NCBI RefSeq assembly: GCF_000702885.1
Contig: NZ_JNKO01000014.1
Coordinates: forward strand, 1 to 64,000
Direction: 5' to 3'
DNA from: Oribacterium sp. P6A1
Lineage (GTDB): Bacteria; Bacillota; Clostridia; Lachnospirales; Lachnospiraceae
Length of the DNA: 64,000 nucleotides
Each line of letters begins with the position of its first letter. Position 1 is the first letter of the stretch. Of the stretch, positions 15,906 to 24,088 are shown in pieces. The notes beneath the pieces were generated by a model. That model was not told the origin of the DNA, did no database searches, and saw nothing but the letters and a program-made list of their open reading frames with translations. The position numbers and the translations under genes are program-made.

Positions 15906-16464
15906 GTATTCTGCCATCATACTGGCCGGAGGAAAAAGCAGCCGCATGGGAAGAAAGAAGGCTGAGCTGTCTTTTTCCGGTAAAACCTTTTTGGAAATCC
16001 TCATAGATAAACTGGAAACTCTCGGGATAAGGGATATCCTTCTTTCAGGATACGAATGCAGTGATAACAGAGTAAGAAGTGTCTACGATATCTGTAAAAA
16101 CAAAGGCCCCATTGGAGGAGTCCATGCCTGCCTAAAGGAAATTAAGTATCCCCATGCCCTGGTCCTTGCGGAGGATGCCCCTTTTATCCCCGAAGAATTT
16201 CTGAAAAGACTGATAAAATGCCACAGTGAAGGTCAACAGCAGATAACCGTTACGGTCTGTAACGGAAACCTGCAGCCTCTTGTGGGAATTTATGACAAAT
16301 GTCTATACGAAAAATGCGAAAAACTGCTTTCTGAAGAAAAAGCGAACCTCAGAAAACTGATACTGTCAGCTCCGCACAAAGAAGTTTCCTTCACAGGAGA
16401 TGAGCTTCTGATACGGGGCTGCAACACTGTAGAAGAATTTGAACGTATGTCTCTCCTTAGATGA
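15898..16464 (+). CDS. mobA: Molybdenum cofactor guanylyltransferase
   Basis: 188 residues starting within the end of the previous gene (8-bp overlap). The N-terminal LAGGKSSRMGRKKAELSF is the GTP-binding signature of MobA; VLAEDAPFI near residue 88 holds the metal-binding Asp but with Glu in place of the usual Cys/Gly before it; QPLVGIYDK near residue 120 is also conserved. MobA joins GMP to molybdopterin to make MGD, the form used by the formate dehydrogenase encoded upstream. Last gene of the run; a terminator follows at 16489. Confidence 0.85.
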   Translation: MNEYSAIILAGGKSSRMGRKKAELSFSGKTFLEILIDKLETLGIRDILLSGYECSDNRVRSVYDICKNKGPIGGVHACLKEIKYPHALVLAEDAPFIPEEFLKRLIKCHSEGQQQITVTVCNGNLQPLVGIYDKCLYEKCEKLLSEEKANLRKLILSAPHKEVSFTGDELLIRGCNTVEEFERMSLLR

Positions 16465-16488
16465 TCATGTAGCAGTACTTCCTTATTT

Positions 16489-16531
16489 CCGAAGAGTTCC
16501 GGGTGATACCGGGAATCCTTCGGATCTTTTT
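16489..16531 (+). terminator. Terminator of the formate dehydrogenase operon
   Basis: CCGAAG(AGTT)CCGGG and CCGGG(AATC)CTTCGG form an interrupted stem of about 11-15 bp with a short loop, followed by ATCTTTTTG. It ends the run of genes from about 9304 or 10314. Confidence 0.7.
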
Positions 16532-16534
16532 GTT

Positions 16535-16698
16535 CATGACTTATCCTGTATCCTTTTTTACAACCATAAGAGCAGCAGGTATCAACAGTTTCCTCAAATG
16601 CAATGGCTTTGTTCTTAGTGTGCTGAGGAAATACAATGCCCACAAGCGCAATAACAGCCGCAACCGCAACTATGAATATAAGTTTATTTTCATACCAT
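16535..16698 (-). pseudogene. Possible small Cys-rich membrane protein, no usable start
   Basis: On the minus strand a frame reads WYENKLIFIVAVAAVIALVGIVFPQH, a single membrane helix, and then VDTCCSYGCKKGYRI, a Cys-rich patch, before running on through the terminator hairpin into mobA. The TM-plus-Cys layout recalls FeoB-associated or similar small membrane proteins. No ATG with a ribosome site opens the frame (an ATG nearby is in another frame and stops after two codons), so it is probably a broken gene or chance. I give it as a weak call for the otherwise empty 16465-16857 stretch. Confidence 0.25.
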
Positions 16699-16756
16699 AA
16701 ATTAAGGTTAAAGATTATTACATGCTTTTCTGACAGATTATTTACGGGCCTGTTCT

Positions 16757-16787
16757 TTGACGATTTTGACAAATCCGCATATATAAT
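16757..16787 (+). promoter_or_regulatory. Candidate promoter for the exported OYE gene
   Basis: TTGACG (16757-16762) and TATAAT (16782-16787) with 19 bp between, or TATATA at 17 bp. About 70 bp of leader precedes the ATG at 16858. Confidence 0.4.
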
Positions 16788-16857
16788 ACTTCAAATTTAT
16801 GTTAAAATTTACATTATATGGGTTTTGTTTGAGACTAAACGAAAGGAGTAGTAATAG

Positions 16858-19158
16858 ATGAGTATGGAAAAGAAGATCTCAAGACGAGATTTTTTGAAGG
16901 GTGGTGCTGCACTGGCTGCAACCACCGCAATTCTCGATTTAGCAGCATGTGCAAATGGAGAGACACCTCCTCCCGCAACTACAGCAGCTGCTGAAACTAA
17001 AGCAGCAGAGACTGAAGCCGCAGTGACCGAAGCTGCCACTGAAGCTGCAAAGGAAGAGGCTTCCAAGGCTGTTGAAACTGTGAAAGCTGTTGTTTCTGAA
17101 CTGAATCCTCAGGACTATGATTTCAGAAGTACAGATTCTGATCTTTCTGCTGTATTCAGTCCATGGAAGTTCGGAGGGCTTAACCTTACCCACCGCATGG
17201 TTAAGTCAGCAGCAGGTTCCGATACACAAAGGGGAAGTGTAGAGGAAGCTGTGGAGTACTATTCGGCATTTGCCAAGGGCGGAGTTGAGATGGTATGGGT
17301 TGAGGATTTCCTTGCCTTCGGAGAGAATTTCCCAAGCGGAAGAGCTGCGAAAATCGAGGATACTCATGTTAAGGAAGTTATCGAAGGGGTGCATGCAGCA
17401 GGCGGTTACATCGGATATCAATTAAGCTGCATGGGCAGATCCTTCAGCGGCTTTGATGCTGCCACAGCTCCTCAGTACGCATCGGCATTTGCAGAGCACC
17501 TTACTCTTGATGAAGTTAAAAAGGTTCAGGAGGATTTCATCAAGGGCGCCAAGAAGATGCAGGATCTCGGTTTTGATGCGGTTGAGATCAATGCAGCCGG
17601 AAACAACATCGGACAGGCCTTCTTCTCACGCCAAAGAAACCACAGAGATGATGAATACGGTCCTCAGAGCTTTGAGAACCGTGCACGTTTTGTCGGCGAG
17701 ATCATAAGCGGTATCAAGGAACTTTGCGGAAAGGATTTCCCTGTTCAGGTTCTTCTCAATGGTATCGAGGAGAATGACATCAATATAGGTGAGTCAGATC
17801 TTTCCACTACCGTTGAGGAAAACTGCAAGATCTGTAAGGCTCTTGAGGATTTCGGAGCCGATGCACTCCATGTGAGACTGGGAGTATTCCGCATGCATGT
17901 TTGCCAGTTCGCATCCGACCTTTACTTCACAGGAAACGGAATCATCGGTACCACAGCAAACGGTACCCGTTTCGATTTCTCGCGCCATTTCGAAGGAAAG
18001 CTTCTTGCAAACCACGATGCTTACGGCATGATGCTGAATGTTGCAAAGGAAATCAAGCAGGCTGTATCCATCCCTGTGGGAACAGTTACATGTATGAACC
18101 CGGCTTATGCTCCTAAGTTCTTTAACGACGCCATCGCTGACGGCATGTGCGACTTCTTCATCATGAACCGTCCTCTGACCGTTGATACCGAGTATGTAAA
18201 CAAGCTCCGTGAGAAGCGTCTTGACGAAATAGCACCATGCACACGCTGTATGCATTGTCACTTCGATTATGATGAAGAAGGCAAGATGTATGAGCATTGC
18301 CGCGTAAATGCAGCAACACAGAGAGCATGGCATGAGGATATGCCTGAAGGCGCCATCCCTGCACCTGCAGCTGAAAAGAAGAAGGTCATGGTCATCGGCG
18401 GCGGTCCTGCAGGACTTGAGGCTGCACGTATCGCGGCAGAACGCGGTCATGATGTAACACTTTATGAAAAAAACGGTTTCCTGGGCGGACTTCTCACATT
18501 TGCAGAAGCCATAAAGGGACCTCATGAGAACCTGGGAGATCTCAGAAATTATCTTATCCGCCAGCAGGAATTAAAGGGTGTCAATGTCAAGACCGGAACA
18601 GAAGTCTCTGCTGATCTCATTAAGTCCGAGGCTCCTGACTATGTGGTTCTCGCTACAGGCGGTAAGAGACCCGAGCTTGAACTGAGTTCTAAAGGTGCCA
18701 CCAGTGTTATCTCCATCGACGATATCGCTTCAGCTGATATCGGTGACAATGTCACCATCATCGGAGGAAACGCACAGGCTGTTGATGCCGCTCAGTATCT
18801 GATTGCTCACGGCAAACACGTTACCATGGTTTCACCTGAAGGCAAGGAACGTCTTGACAAGGGTCAGTCCCAGTGGGTTAAGCAGTTCACCATTCCTATG
18901 CTTTACGCAAACGGTATGCGTTTATGGCCAAATGCTTCCATCAAGGAGGTTCAGGACGGCAGGATAGTTATCGACGGTGAGACAGGATGTGATGTGGTCA
19001 TCGACTGCAACACGGTTATCGATGCCCGTGATATGCTTCCGAACACATCACTCCTGGATGGTCTCGATATACCTTCTATCGCTGTAGGTGACTGCAACAA
19101 GCCTTTCAACATCGCCGAAGCCATAGCAGCAGGAAATATCGCTGCAAGAAAGATCTGA
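16858..19158 (+). CDS. Tat-exported lipoprotein: Old Yellow Enzyme/FAD reductase fusion
   Basis: 766 residues behind AAAGGAG. The N-terminus has a twin-arginine signal (SRRDFLKGG) and a lipobox-like LAAC at about residue 31, then a Thr/Ala/Glu linker to about residue 80. Residues 95-450 are an FMN TIM barrel of the 2,4-dienoyl-CoA reductase/BaiCD group. CTRCMHC plus a Cys near 481 is the 4Fe-4S site. Residues 500-766 are a GltD-like FAD domain (VIGGGPAGLEAARI). Odd points: the barrel reads EINAAGNNIGQAF where relatives have EIHxAHGYL, so both active-site His are replaced; and the second Rossmann motif is IIGGNAQAVDAA, with Asn for a conserved Gly. An exported reductase would not meet cytosolic NAD(P)H. 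Substrate unknown. Confidence 0.8.
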   Translation: MSMEKKISRRDFLKGGAALAATTAILDLAACANGETPPPATTAAAETKAAETEAAVTEAATEAAKEEASKAVETVKAVVSELNPQDYDFRSTDSDLSAVFSPWKFGGLNLTHRMVKSAAGSDTQRGSVEEAVEYYSAFAKGGVEMVWVEDFLAFGENFPSGRAAKIEDTHVKEVIEGVHAAGGYIGYQLSCMGRSFSGFDAATAPQYASAFAEHLTLDEVKKVQEDFIKGAKKMQDLGFDAVEINAAGNNIGQAFFSRQRNHRDDEYGPQSFENRARFVGEIISGIKELCGKDFPVQVLLNGIEENDINIGESDLSTTVEENCKICKALEDFGADALHVRLGVFRMHVCQFASDLYFTGNGIIGTTANGTRFDFSRHFEGKLLANHDAYGMMLNVAKEIKQAVSIPVGTVTCMNPAYAPKFFNDAIADGMCDFFIMNRPLTVDTEYVNKLREKRLDEIAPCTRCMHCHFDYDEEGKMYEHCRVNAATQRAWHEDMPEGAIPAPAAEKKKVMVIGGGPAGLEAARIAAERGHDVTLYEKNGFLGGLLTFAEAIKGPHENLGDLRNYLIRQQELKGVNVKTGTEVSADLIKSEAPDYVVLATGGKRPELELSSKGATSVISIDDIASADIGDNVTIIGGNAQAVDAAQYLIAHGKHVTMVSPEGKERLDKGQSQWVKQFTIPMLYANGMRLWPNASIKEVQDGRIVIDGETGCDVVIDCNTVIDARDMLPNTSLLDGLDIPSIAVGDCNKPFNIAEAIAAGNIAARKI

Positions 19159-19280
19159 TAAAACTGCCTGATTCACAGTGTTTCATCAGACCTTCCCGGG
19201 ATTTCAGGATTTTTAAAGAGAATACATGAGATCTGACAGATCAATTACAGAAATAAGCATATGTAATTGCTGCCATATTG

Positions 19281-19314
19281 CCCGGTGGAGCTCAGTCTCC
19301 ACCGGGATTTTTTA
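19281..19314 (+). terminator. Rho-independent terminator after the OYE gene
   Basis: A perfect 10-bp stem CCCGGTGGAG / CTCCACCGGG with CTCAGT loop and ATTTTTTA tail. Confidence 0.9.
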
Positions 19315-19320
19315 TTCGCG

Positions 19321-19414
19321 ATAAGGCCTTCACGCGTGCGTTGTGCTTGTGAAAACTCATCTGCATATCCCAATGTTCCATAATAAGGCCTTCACGCGTG
19401 CGCGTTGTGCTTGT
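19321..19414 (+). repeat. Two-copy 30-bp direct repeat
   Basis: ATAAGGCCTTCACGCGTGCG followed by TTGTGCTTGT occurs at 19321-19350 and again at 19383-19414, where CG is inserted before TTGTGC. The copies are 62 bp apart. They lie in a 438-bp gene-free stretch (19159-19596) whose remainder (19415-19596) shows nothing I can identify. Each copy contains the palindrome ACGCGT. Function unknown. Confidence 0.7.
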
Positions 19415-19596
19415 ACAATAGCATTTGGGAACTTTCATAGTTATTTAATTGAATAGCTGAAGCCTTCATTGTATACTCTATTTGCAATTTTTACACCGTT
19501 GGAATACGCCGGCGGTTTACTGCATAAGTCCAGGTATCAGGCGGCTTTGCAGACTCAGGTAACATATATGCTTATAGCAGCAAATTTTATATAAAA

Positions 19597-20700
19597 ATGG
19601 AAAATACACATATTACAGAAGAAATTCTGCCCGGAATCTACAGAGTTGATCTTTCAGACACCACTGTGGAACAGGGCGTAAGCAATATTCATATATTTAT
19701 CATCAAGGGACGGGATGACATCAACAACGGGCGCAGCCTCATGATAGACACAGGCTTCAGAAACGATGACTGCCTTCATAAGCTTTTGTCTGCTCTTGAA
19801 GAGCTCAACATCAGTACCGACACTCTTGACATTTTTCTCACTCACAGGCACCATGATCATTGCGGTCTCGCAGAGGCTTTTTCGAAAAAAGGTGCCCGTC
19901 TTTTCATGAATCCCACAGAGGAACGTCATCCCTATGACTGCCTTGCATACAGAGTAAGTCAAGAGTCTATTGATGCTCAGAAAAAGGTTCTCCATTCCGT
20001 GGGAATCACCCCTGAACGTACCCCTCAGGTCTGGAAGACCTTCATGGAAATATCCGACAGGGTACGGCATCATGGTGAATGGGTGCTTGCAATCTGGGGA
20101 TTTCCTTACACTGAGATCCATGAGGGTGACCGGTTCTGCTACGGGGATTATGAATTTGAAGCAACACCTTTAAAAGGACACACCTATGGTCAGATGGGAC
20201 TTATGGATCATGAAAAGAAGATCTTCTTCACTGCTGATCAGATAATTCATGATATTTCACCTATAGTTGCCACCACCTACCCGGATGAAGGGCTGCTCCT
20301 CAGCTTCTTTGACTCACTCCGTTATATAAAGGAGCATTGCTCTAACTGGACGGTCATTCCTTCCCATGGGGAAATTCTGTCCGATGTTCAAAGAGACGTT
20401 GATAAAACTGTATTCAGTTATCTTAATAAGGCAACTGTGGTAAGGGACATTTTGAAAGCAAAAGCCATGAGAACAAAAGAAATCTCAGCATATGACCCTG
20501 ACGTAACATCGGAAATGACCATTCAGGAAGTTGCCGAAATTATTTATAATGTAAAGCATATGCCTGAAAACGAGGGTGAATTTTTCATCTACAAGATGTT
20601 CATGACAAAAACCTACAGCCTTCTCGAATATCTCTATGACCTGGGTTTTGTCAGAAGAGAAGATAGAGAAGGTACATTCTATTGGAGTTACACAAACTGA
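19597..20700 (+). CDS. MBL-fold metallo-hydrolase
   Basis: 367 residues. The metal-binding motif THRHHDHCG (about residues 80-88) is the HxHxDH signature; a further His is in KGHTYGQMG near residue 193, an Asp in FFTADQIIHD near residue 208, and the last His in VIPSHGE near residue 255. The C-terminal 90 residues look like a winged-helix tail, as in the YcbL/LACTB2-like group. It probably hydrolyses a thioester or phosphoester; substrate unknown. No Shine-Dalgarno is seen before the ATG, and no other in-frame start exists nearby. The next gene begins 4 nt after its stop. Confidence 0.8.
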   Translation: MENTHITEEILPGIYRVDLSDTTVEQGVSNIHIFIIKGRDDINNGRSLMIDTGFRNDDCLHKLLSALEELNISTDTLDIFLTHRHHDHCGLAEAFSKKGARLFMNPTEERHPYDCLAYRVSQESIDAQKKVLHSVGITPERTPQVWKTFMEISDRVRHHGEWVLAIWGFPYTEIHEGDRFCYGDYEFEATPLKGHTYGQMGLMDHEKKIFFTADQIIHDISPIVATTYPDEGLLLSFFDSLRYIKEHCSNWTVIPSHGEILSDVQRDVDKTVFSYLNKATVVRDILKAKAMRTKEISAYDPDVTSEMTIQEVAEIIYNVKHMPENEGEFFIYKMFMTKTYSLLEYLYDLGFVRREDREGTFYWSYTN

Positions 20701-20703
20701 TTT

Positions 20704-22605
20704 ATGGCACAGAACAATATCATAACTATAGAACATTTATCCAAGGTCTACACAGAAAGAAAGATCTTTGAGGATACTGATTTTTCCATGCTGGAGGGCG
20801 AGAAGGTTGCTCTCATAGGCATTAACGGAACCGGCAAGTCTACACTCCTCCGAATCGTTGCGGGGCTGGAGGAACCTGATGAAGGAAGCATTGCCAAACG
20901 CAGAAATCTGGCGGTACGCTTCCTTTCACAAACTCCCGAATTCGACCCGGAAGACACCATCATCGAAGCTATAATTCATGACAACGAGGGTCAGCAGCAT
21001 GTTTGGGATCTGGAAGCAGAGGCAAAGAAGTTCCTTTCAAAACTCGGAGAAGATGACTTCTCACAGAAGATTAAAAATCTTTCCGGCGGTCAGAAAAAGC
21101 GAGTGGCTCTTGCCAGCACCCTGCTTTCAACAGCAGATCTCCTCATACTTGACGAGCCTACCAACCATCTGGACGGAGAGATGTCCGAGTGGCTGGAGGG
21201 TTATCTCAAGAGTTTCCGGGGCTCACTTCTTATGGTGACTCATGACAGATATTTCCTTGATTCTGTCTGTGACCGCATAGTGGAACTGGATCAGGGAAAA
21301 CTATACAGCTACAAGGCAAATTATGCCGGATATCTGGAGCTGAAGGCAGAGCGCATGGACATCGCAAGGGCCCAGGAGCGTACCAGACAGAACATCCTGA
21401 GAAATGAGCTCAAGTGGGTGATGAGGGGTGCCAAGGCCCGTACCACCAAACAGAAGGGCCGTCTTCAGAGATATGAAAAGCTTTCTCAAATGCACGGTCC
21501 CACCGAGGAAGAGGAGCTTAAATTAAGTTCCATAAAGACAAGGCTCGGAAAATCCACCATTGAGATAGACGATGTGAGCAAGGCCTATGATGGAAAGACC
21601 CTGATACAGAACTTCAGCTACAATTTTCTGAGAAATGATCGTGTGGGAATCATCGGTCAGAACGGCGCCGGAAAGTCCACCCTCATCAAGATGATAACCG
21701 GATGGGAAAAGCCGGACAGCGGTGAGATCCGCATAGGCCAGACCGTCCGTATCGGATATTTCTCACAGGAGAATGAGGAACTGGATGGAAATCAGAGGGT
21801 TATCGATGCCATGACTTCCATTGCGGAATATGTTCACACCACAGACGGTCTTGTCAGCGCCAGCAACATGCTGGACAAGTTCCTGTTCCCGCCTTCACAG
21901 CAGTTCATGAAGGTTGAAAAACTGAGCGGCGGAGAAAAGAGGAGACTCTATCTTCTCCGTGTGCTTATGTCAGCTCCCAATGTACTCATTCTCGACGAGC
22001 CCACCAATGATTTAGACATTCGCACCATGACCATACTTGAGAATTATCTGGATCATTTTGACGGAATCGTTATTGCGGTTTCCCATGACAGATATTTCCT
22101 TGACCGTGTGGTAAACCGTATTTTCTCCTTTGAGGGCAACGGTGTGATTTCACAATATGAGGGCGGATATACAGACTATCAGGTTGAGTACCTTCGCCGC
22201 CATCCGGATCTGGACAGTGTTTTTGCAAATGCAGGTTCCATCGCAGGAGTTGGCAAAGCCGGCACTTCATCCGGAAACTCTGATGCAGCACTTGCAACTG
22301 ACCCGGAGGGAAAAGTCAATACAGTTAAAAATTCAGAGCTCACAAGACGTGACCACAGTCGGAAGAACCTCCGCATGAGCTACAAGGAAGCAAAAGAATG
22401 GGAGAACATAGAGTCTGACATCGAAACGGCAGAAAACAAAATCGCCGATATTGATGCGTCAATCCTCAAGTACTCAAACGATTTTATAAAGCTTAACGAG
22501 CTCACAAAAGAGAAGGAGGAACTGGAGACCTTCCTTTCGGAGAAGATGGAACGCTGGGAATACCTCTCGGATCTTAATGAACGTATACTTGCTCAGGGAA
22601 AGTGA
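20704..22605 (+). CDS. ABC-F family ATPase (Uup/Ettaylor-like ribosome-associated type)
   Basis: 633 residues with two ABC cassettes in one chain and no membrane helices. Cassette 1: Walker A GINGTGKST near residue 38, signature LSGGQKKR near 125, Walker B LLILDEPTNHLD. A basic linker with ARTTKQKGRLQRY follows (residues 215-265). Cassette 2: GQNGAGKST near 317, LSGGEKRR near 406, LILDEPTNDLD. After residue 530 is a spacer and a C-terminal coiled coil (residues 570-630), as in Uup. ABC-F proteins act on ribosomes or branched DNA and use ATP. Starts 4 nt after the MBL gene stop. Confidence 0.9.
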   Translation: MAQNNIITIEHLSKVYTERKIFEDTDFSMLEGEKVALIGINGTGKSTLLRIVAGLEEPDEGSIAKRRNLAVRFLSQTPEFDPEDTIIEAIIHDNEGQQHVWDLEAEAKKFLSKLGEDDFSQKIKNLSGGQKKRVALASTLLSTADLLILDEPTNHLDGEMSEWLEGYLKSFRGSLLMVTHDRYFLDSVCDRIVELDQGKLYSYKANYAGYLELKAERMDIARAQERTRQNILRNELKWVMRGAKARTTKQKGRLQRYEKLSQMHGPTEEEELKLSSIKTRLGKSTIEIDDVSKAYDGKTLIQNFSYNFLRNDRVGIIGQNGAGKSTLIKMITGWEKPDSGEIRIGQTVRIGYFSQENEELDGNQRVIDAMTSIAEYVHTTDGLVSASNMLDKFLFPPSQQFMKVEKLSGGEKRRLYLLRVLMSAPNVLILDEPTNDLDIRTMTILENYLDHFDGIVIAVSHDRYFLDRVVNRIFSFEGNGVISQYEGGYTDYQVEYLRRHPDLDSVFANAGSIAGVGKAGTSSGNSDAALATDPEGKVNTVKNSELTRRDHSRKNLRMSYKEAKEWENIESDIETAENKIADIDASILKYSNDFIKLNELTKEKEELETFLSEKMERWEYLSDLNERILAQGK

Positions 22606-22640
22606 TATCGCCTGATGGGGAGATATCATGTAAAAACCTC

Positions 22641-22669
22641 TTGACGCATCTCGGATGATTTGCTATTAT
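22641..22669 (+). promoter_or_regulatory. Promoter of tRNA-Ser
   Basis: TTGACG and TATTAT with exactly 17 bp between; the tRNA begins 14 bp after the -10 box. Confidence 0.75.
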
Positions 22670-22682
22670 TATGAAGCTTTAT

Positions 22683-22767
22683 GACGAGGTGTGATAATTG
22701 GTAGTCGGCCAGCCTGGAAAGTTGGTGCCCGTTTTACGGGTTGTGAGTTCGAGTCTCATCCTCGTCG
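22683..22767 (+). tRNA. tRNA-Ser (anticodon GGA)
   Basis: A class II tRNA of 85 nt: acceptor GACGAGG pairs with CCTCGTC plus discriminator G; anticodon arm CCAGC-CTGGAAA-GTTGG gives GGA, which reads UCC and UCU; long variable arm TGCCCGTTTTACGGG; T-arm with GAGTTCGAGTCTC. CCA is not encoded. Confidence 0.95.
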
Positions 22768-22773
22768 CTCGAG

Positions 22774-22802
22774 AAACCGGTTCAAATGAACCGGTTTTTT
22801 TG
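22774..22802 (+). terminator. Terminator of tRNA-Ser
   Basis: Perfect stem AAACCGGTTC / GAACCGGTTT with AAAT loop and T-run. Confidence 0.9.
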
Positions 22803-22842
22803 TTATAATTAAAAAGAATATATAGAAGGGAGGGTCTAAGTT

Positions 22843-24000
22843 ATGCTTGAACTGCTCAAACTCCGTATAGATGGATTTGGTGTTGGCGAGAGTTCTATCA
22901 ATATATGGACTCAGAACGGAAGATTACGTTATTCATACGATCGTTCACCACTTGATACGGATCCGAGTATTATCGTAAAAGTACCAAAGAGCATAGCTGA
23001 TGACTTTCTTTCAAAACTTCAGGATATTCATGTATATCGCTGGAAAGATCATTACGAAAAAGAAACGGCGGAAACAGGTAAACATTTTTCTCATATGAAA
23101 GCTCATTGGGGCCTTATTTATAAGGAAGTAGGTGGAGAAACCCTTTCCTTCAGCGGCAATGATGCTTATCCGAAAAACTGGAAAACTTTCATGGATCTCA
23201 TTAACAACCTCGTTAATGAATCCCAGTCTATGCATCTCAACGGTCTCTCACATATGGATATAGATTTCCATGACACGCATATATTAGAGGGATATGATGC
23301 CATCAGCCAAAAGCCTGTTAAAAAAGCTGTTCCTTACAGGGAAACCCTTTCCATTGACCGTAAAGAAGGCATGCTCCGTTATGTGCAGTTTCCTAACGAT
23401 CACACTTCAGTAAAACATGAATACAGCGTACCTGAAATCATCGATTATCTATTGGGTAACTGCGAGAGATATTTTCATGATTTCGAAAAGCGGCCTTATG
23501 AACATGTAAATCACCGCCAGGCATCTATCTCGGTACATTTATTCTATCGTAACGGACGAAATGTGAGCTTCACAAGAACCTATGACCGTTCCGGCATACC
23601 TGATGACTGGCATGAGCTTCTGGACGACCTCCATGACACCATGGCGTTCTTTGGTCTTTACGGACCTCTTTTCGATGAGAACCTGTATAAGCATGGTGTA
23701 AAAAACGGCGAGTTCATCTACCTGTTTGTTTCGGATACACGGGGCAGAAGCCATTATTTCCGGACCCTTGATGACACTCTGAATGTCGGAGATCTGGTCA
23801 TCATACCGGACATAAACATTTCCAGAAAAAAGATCGCCATGATTTCCGAAATCGTATACTGCACAGCGGATAACGTCCCCAGTCCTCTGAATGAGACGGG
23901 ATTTATCATCGGCAGATACCGTCCTCGCGATACCTTTGGACCTGATTACGAAGACGATGACTACGATCCGTATGACGACTTGGATGACGATGATTTCTAA
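22843..24000 (+). CDS. Unrecognised protein with internal duplication and acidic tail
   Basis: 385 residues behind GGGAGGG. No signal peptide or membrane helix. Two similar halves are visible: residues 15-130 (INIWTQNGRLRYSYDRS ... ETLSFSGNDAYPKNWKTFMDLINNL) and residues 165-290 (ETLSIDRKEGMLRYVQF ... ISVHLFYRNGRNVSFTRTYD ... PDDWHELLDDLHDTM), each ending with a [PK][ND]W...[LF]...L[IL] helix. Residues 295-365 form a third piece with NVGDLVIIPDINISRKKIAMISEIVY, like a small beta-barrel. The tail is Asp/Tyr-rich (DDYDPYDDLDDDDF). I do not know the family. The neighbour 88 nt downstream is an NYN nuclease-like gene. Confidence 0.65.
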   Translation: MLELLKLRIDGFGVGESSINIWTQNGRLRYSYDRSPLDTDPSIIVKVPKSIADDFLSKLQDIHVYRWKDHYEKETAETGKHFSHMKAHWGLIYKEVGGETLSFSGNDAYPKNWKTFMDLINNLVNESQSMHLNGLSHMDIDFHDTHILEGYDAISQKPVKKAVPYRETLSIDRKEGMLRYVQFPNDHTSVKHEYSVPEIIDYLLGNCERYFHDFEKRPYEHVNHRQASISVHLFYRNGRNVSFTRTYDRSGIPDDWHELLDDLHDTMAFFGLYGPLFDENLYKHGVKNGEFIYLFVSDTRGRSHYFRTLDDTLNVGDLVIIPDINISRKKIAMISEIVYCTADNVPSPLNETGFIIGRYRPRDTFGPDYEDDDYDPYDDLDDDDF

Positions 24001-24006
24001 ATCGAT

Positions 24007-24037
24007 GTGAAGGTGCTTAAAGAATCGGCACCTTCAC
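24007..24037 (+). terminator. Hairpin between the unknown gene and the NYN gene
   Basis: GTGAAGGTGC / GCACCTTCAC, 10-bp perfect stem, 11-nt loop, no T-run. It could be a weak terminator or an mRNA processing or stability element within one transcript. Confidence 0.5.
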
Positions 24038-24088
24038 CGTAACACTTGTTGTAAGGGGTCAAGTGCCCCGATTTACAGGAGAAATCTC

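Noticed and set aside
19415-19596. Possible small RNA or gene before the MBL hydrolase
   Set aside because: No ORF with a ribosome site, no promoter pair and no terminator could be found.
22603-22630. TGATATC / GATATCA hairpin after the ABC-F gene
   Set aside because: Seven base pairs only and no T-run; a function cannot be supported.
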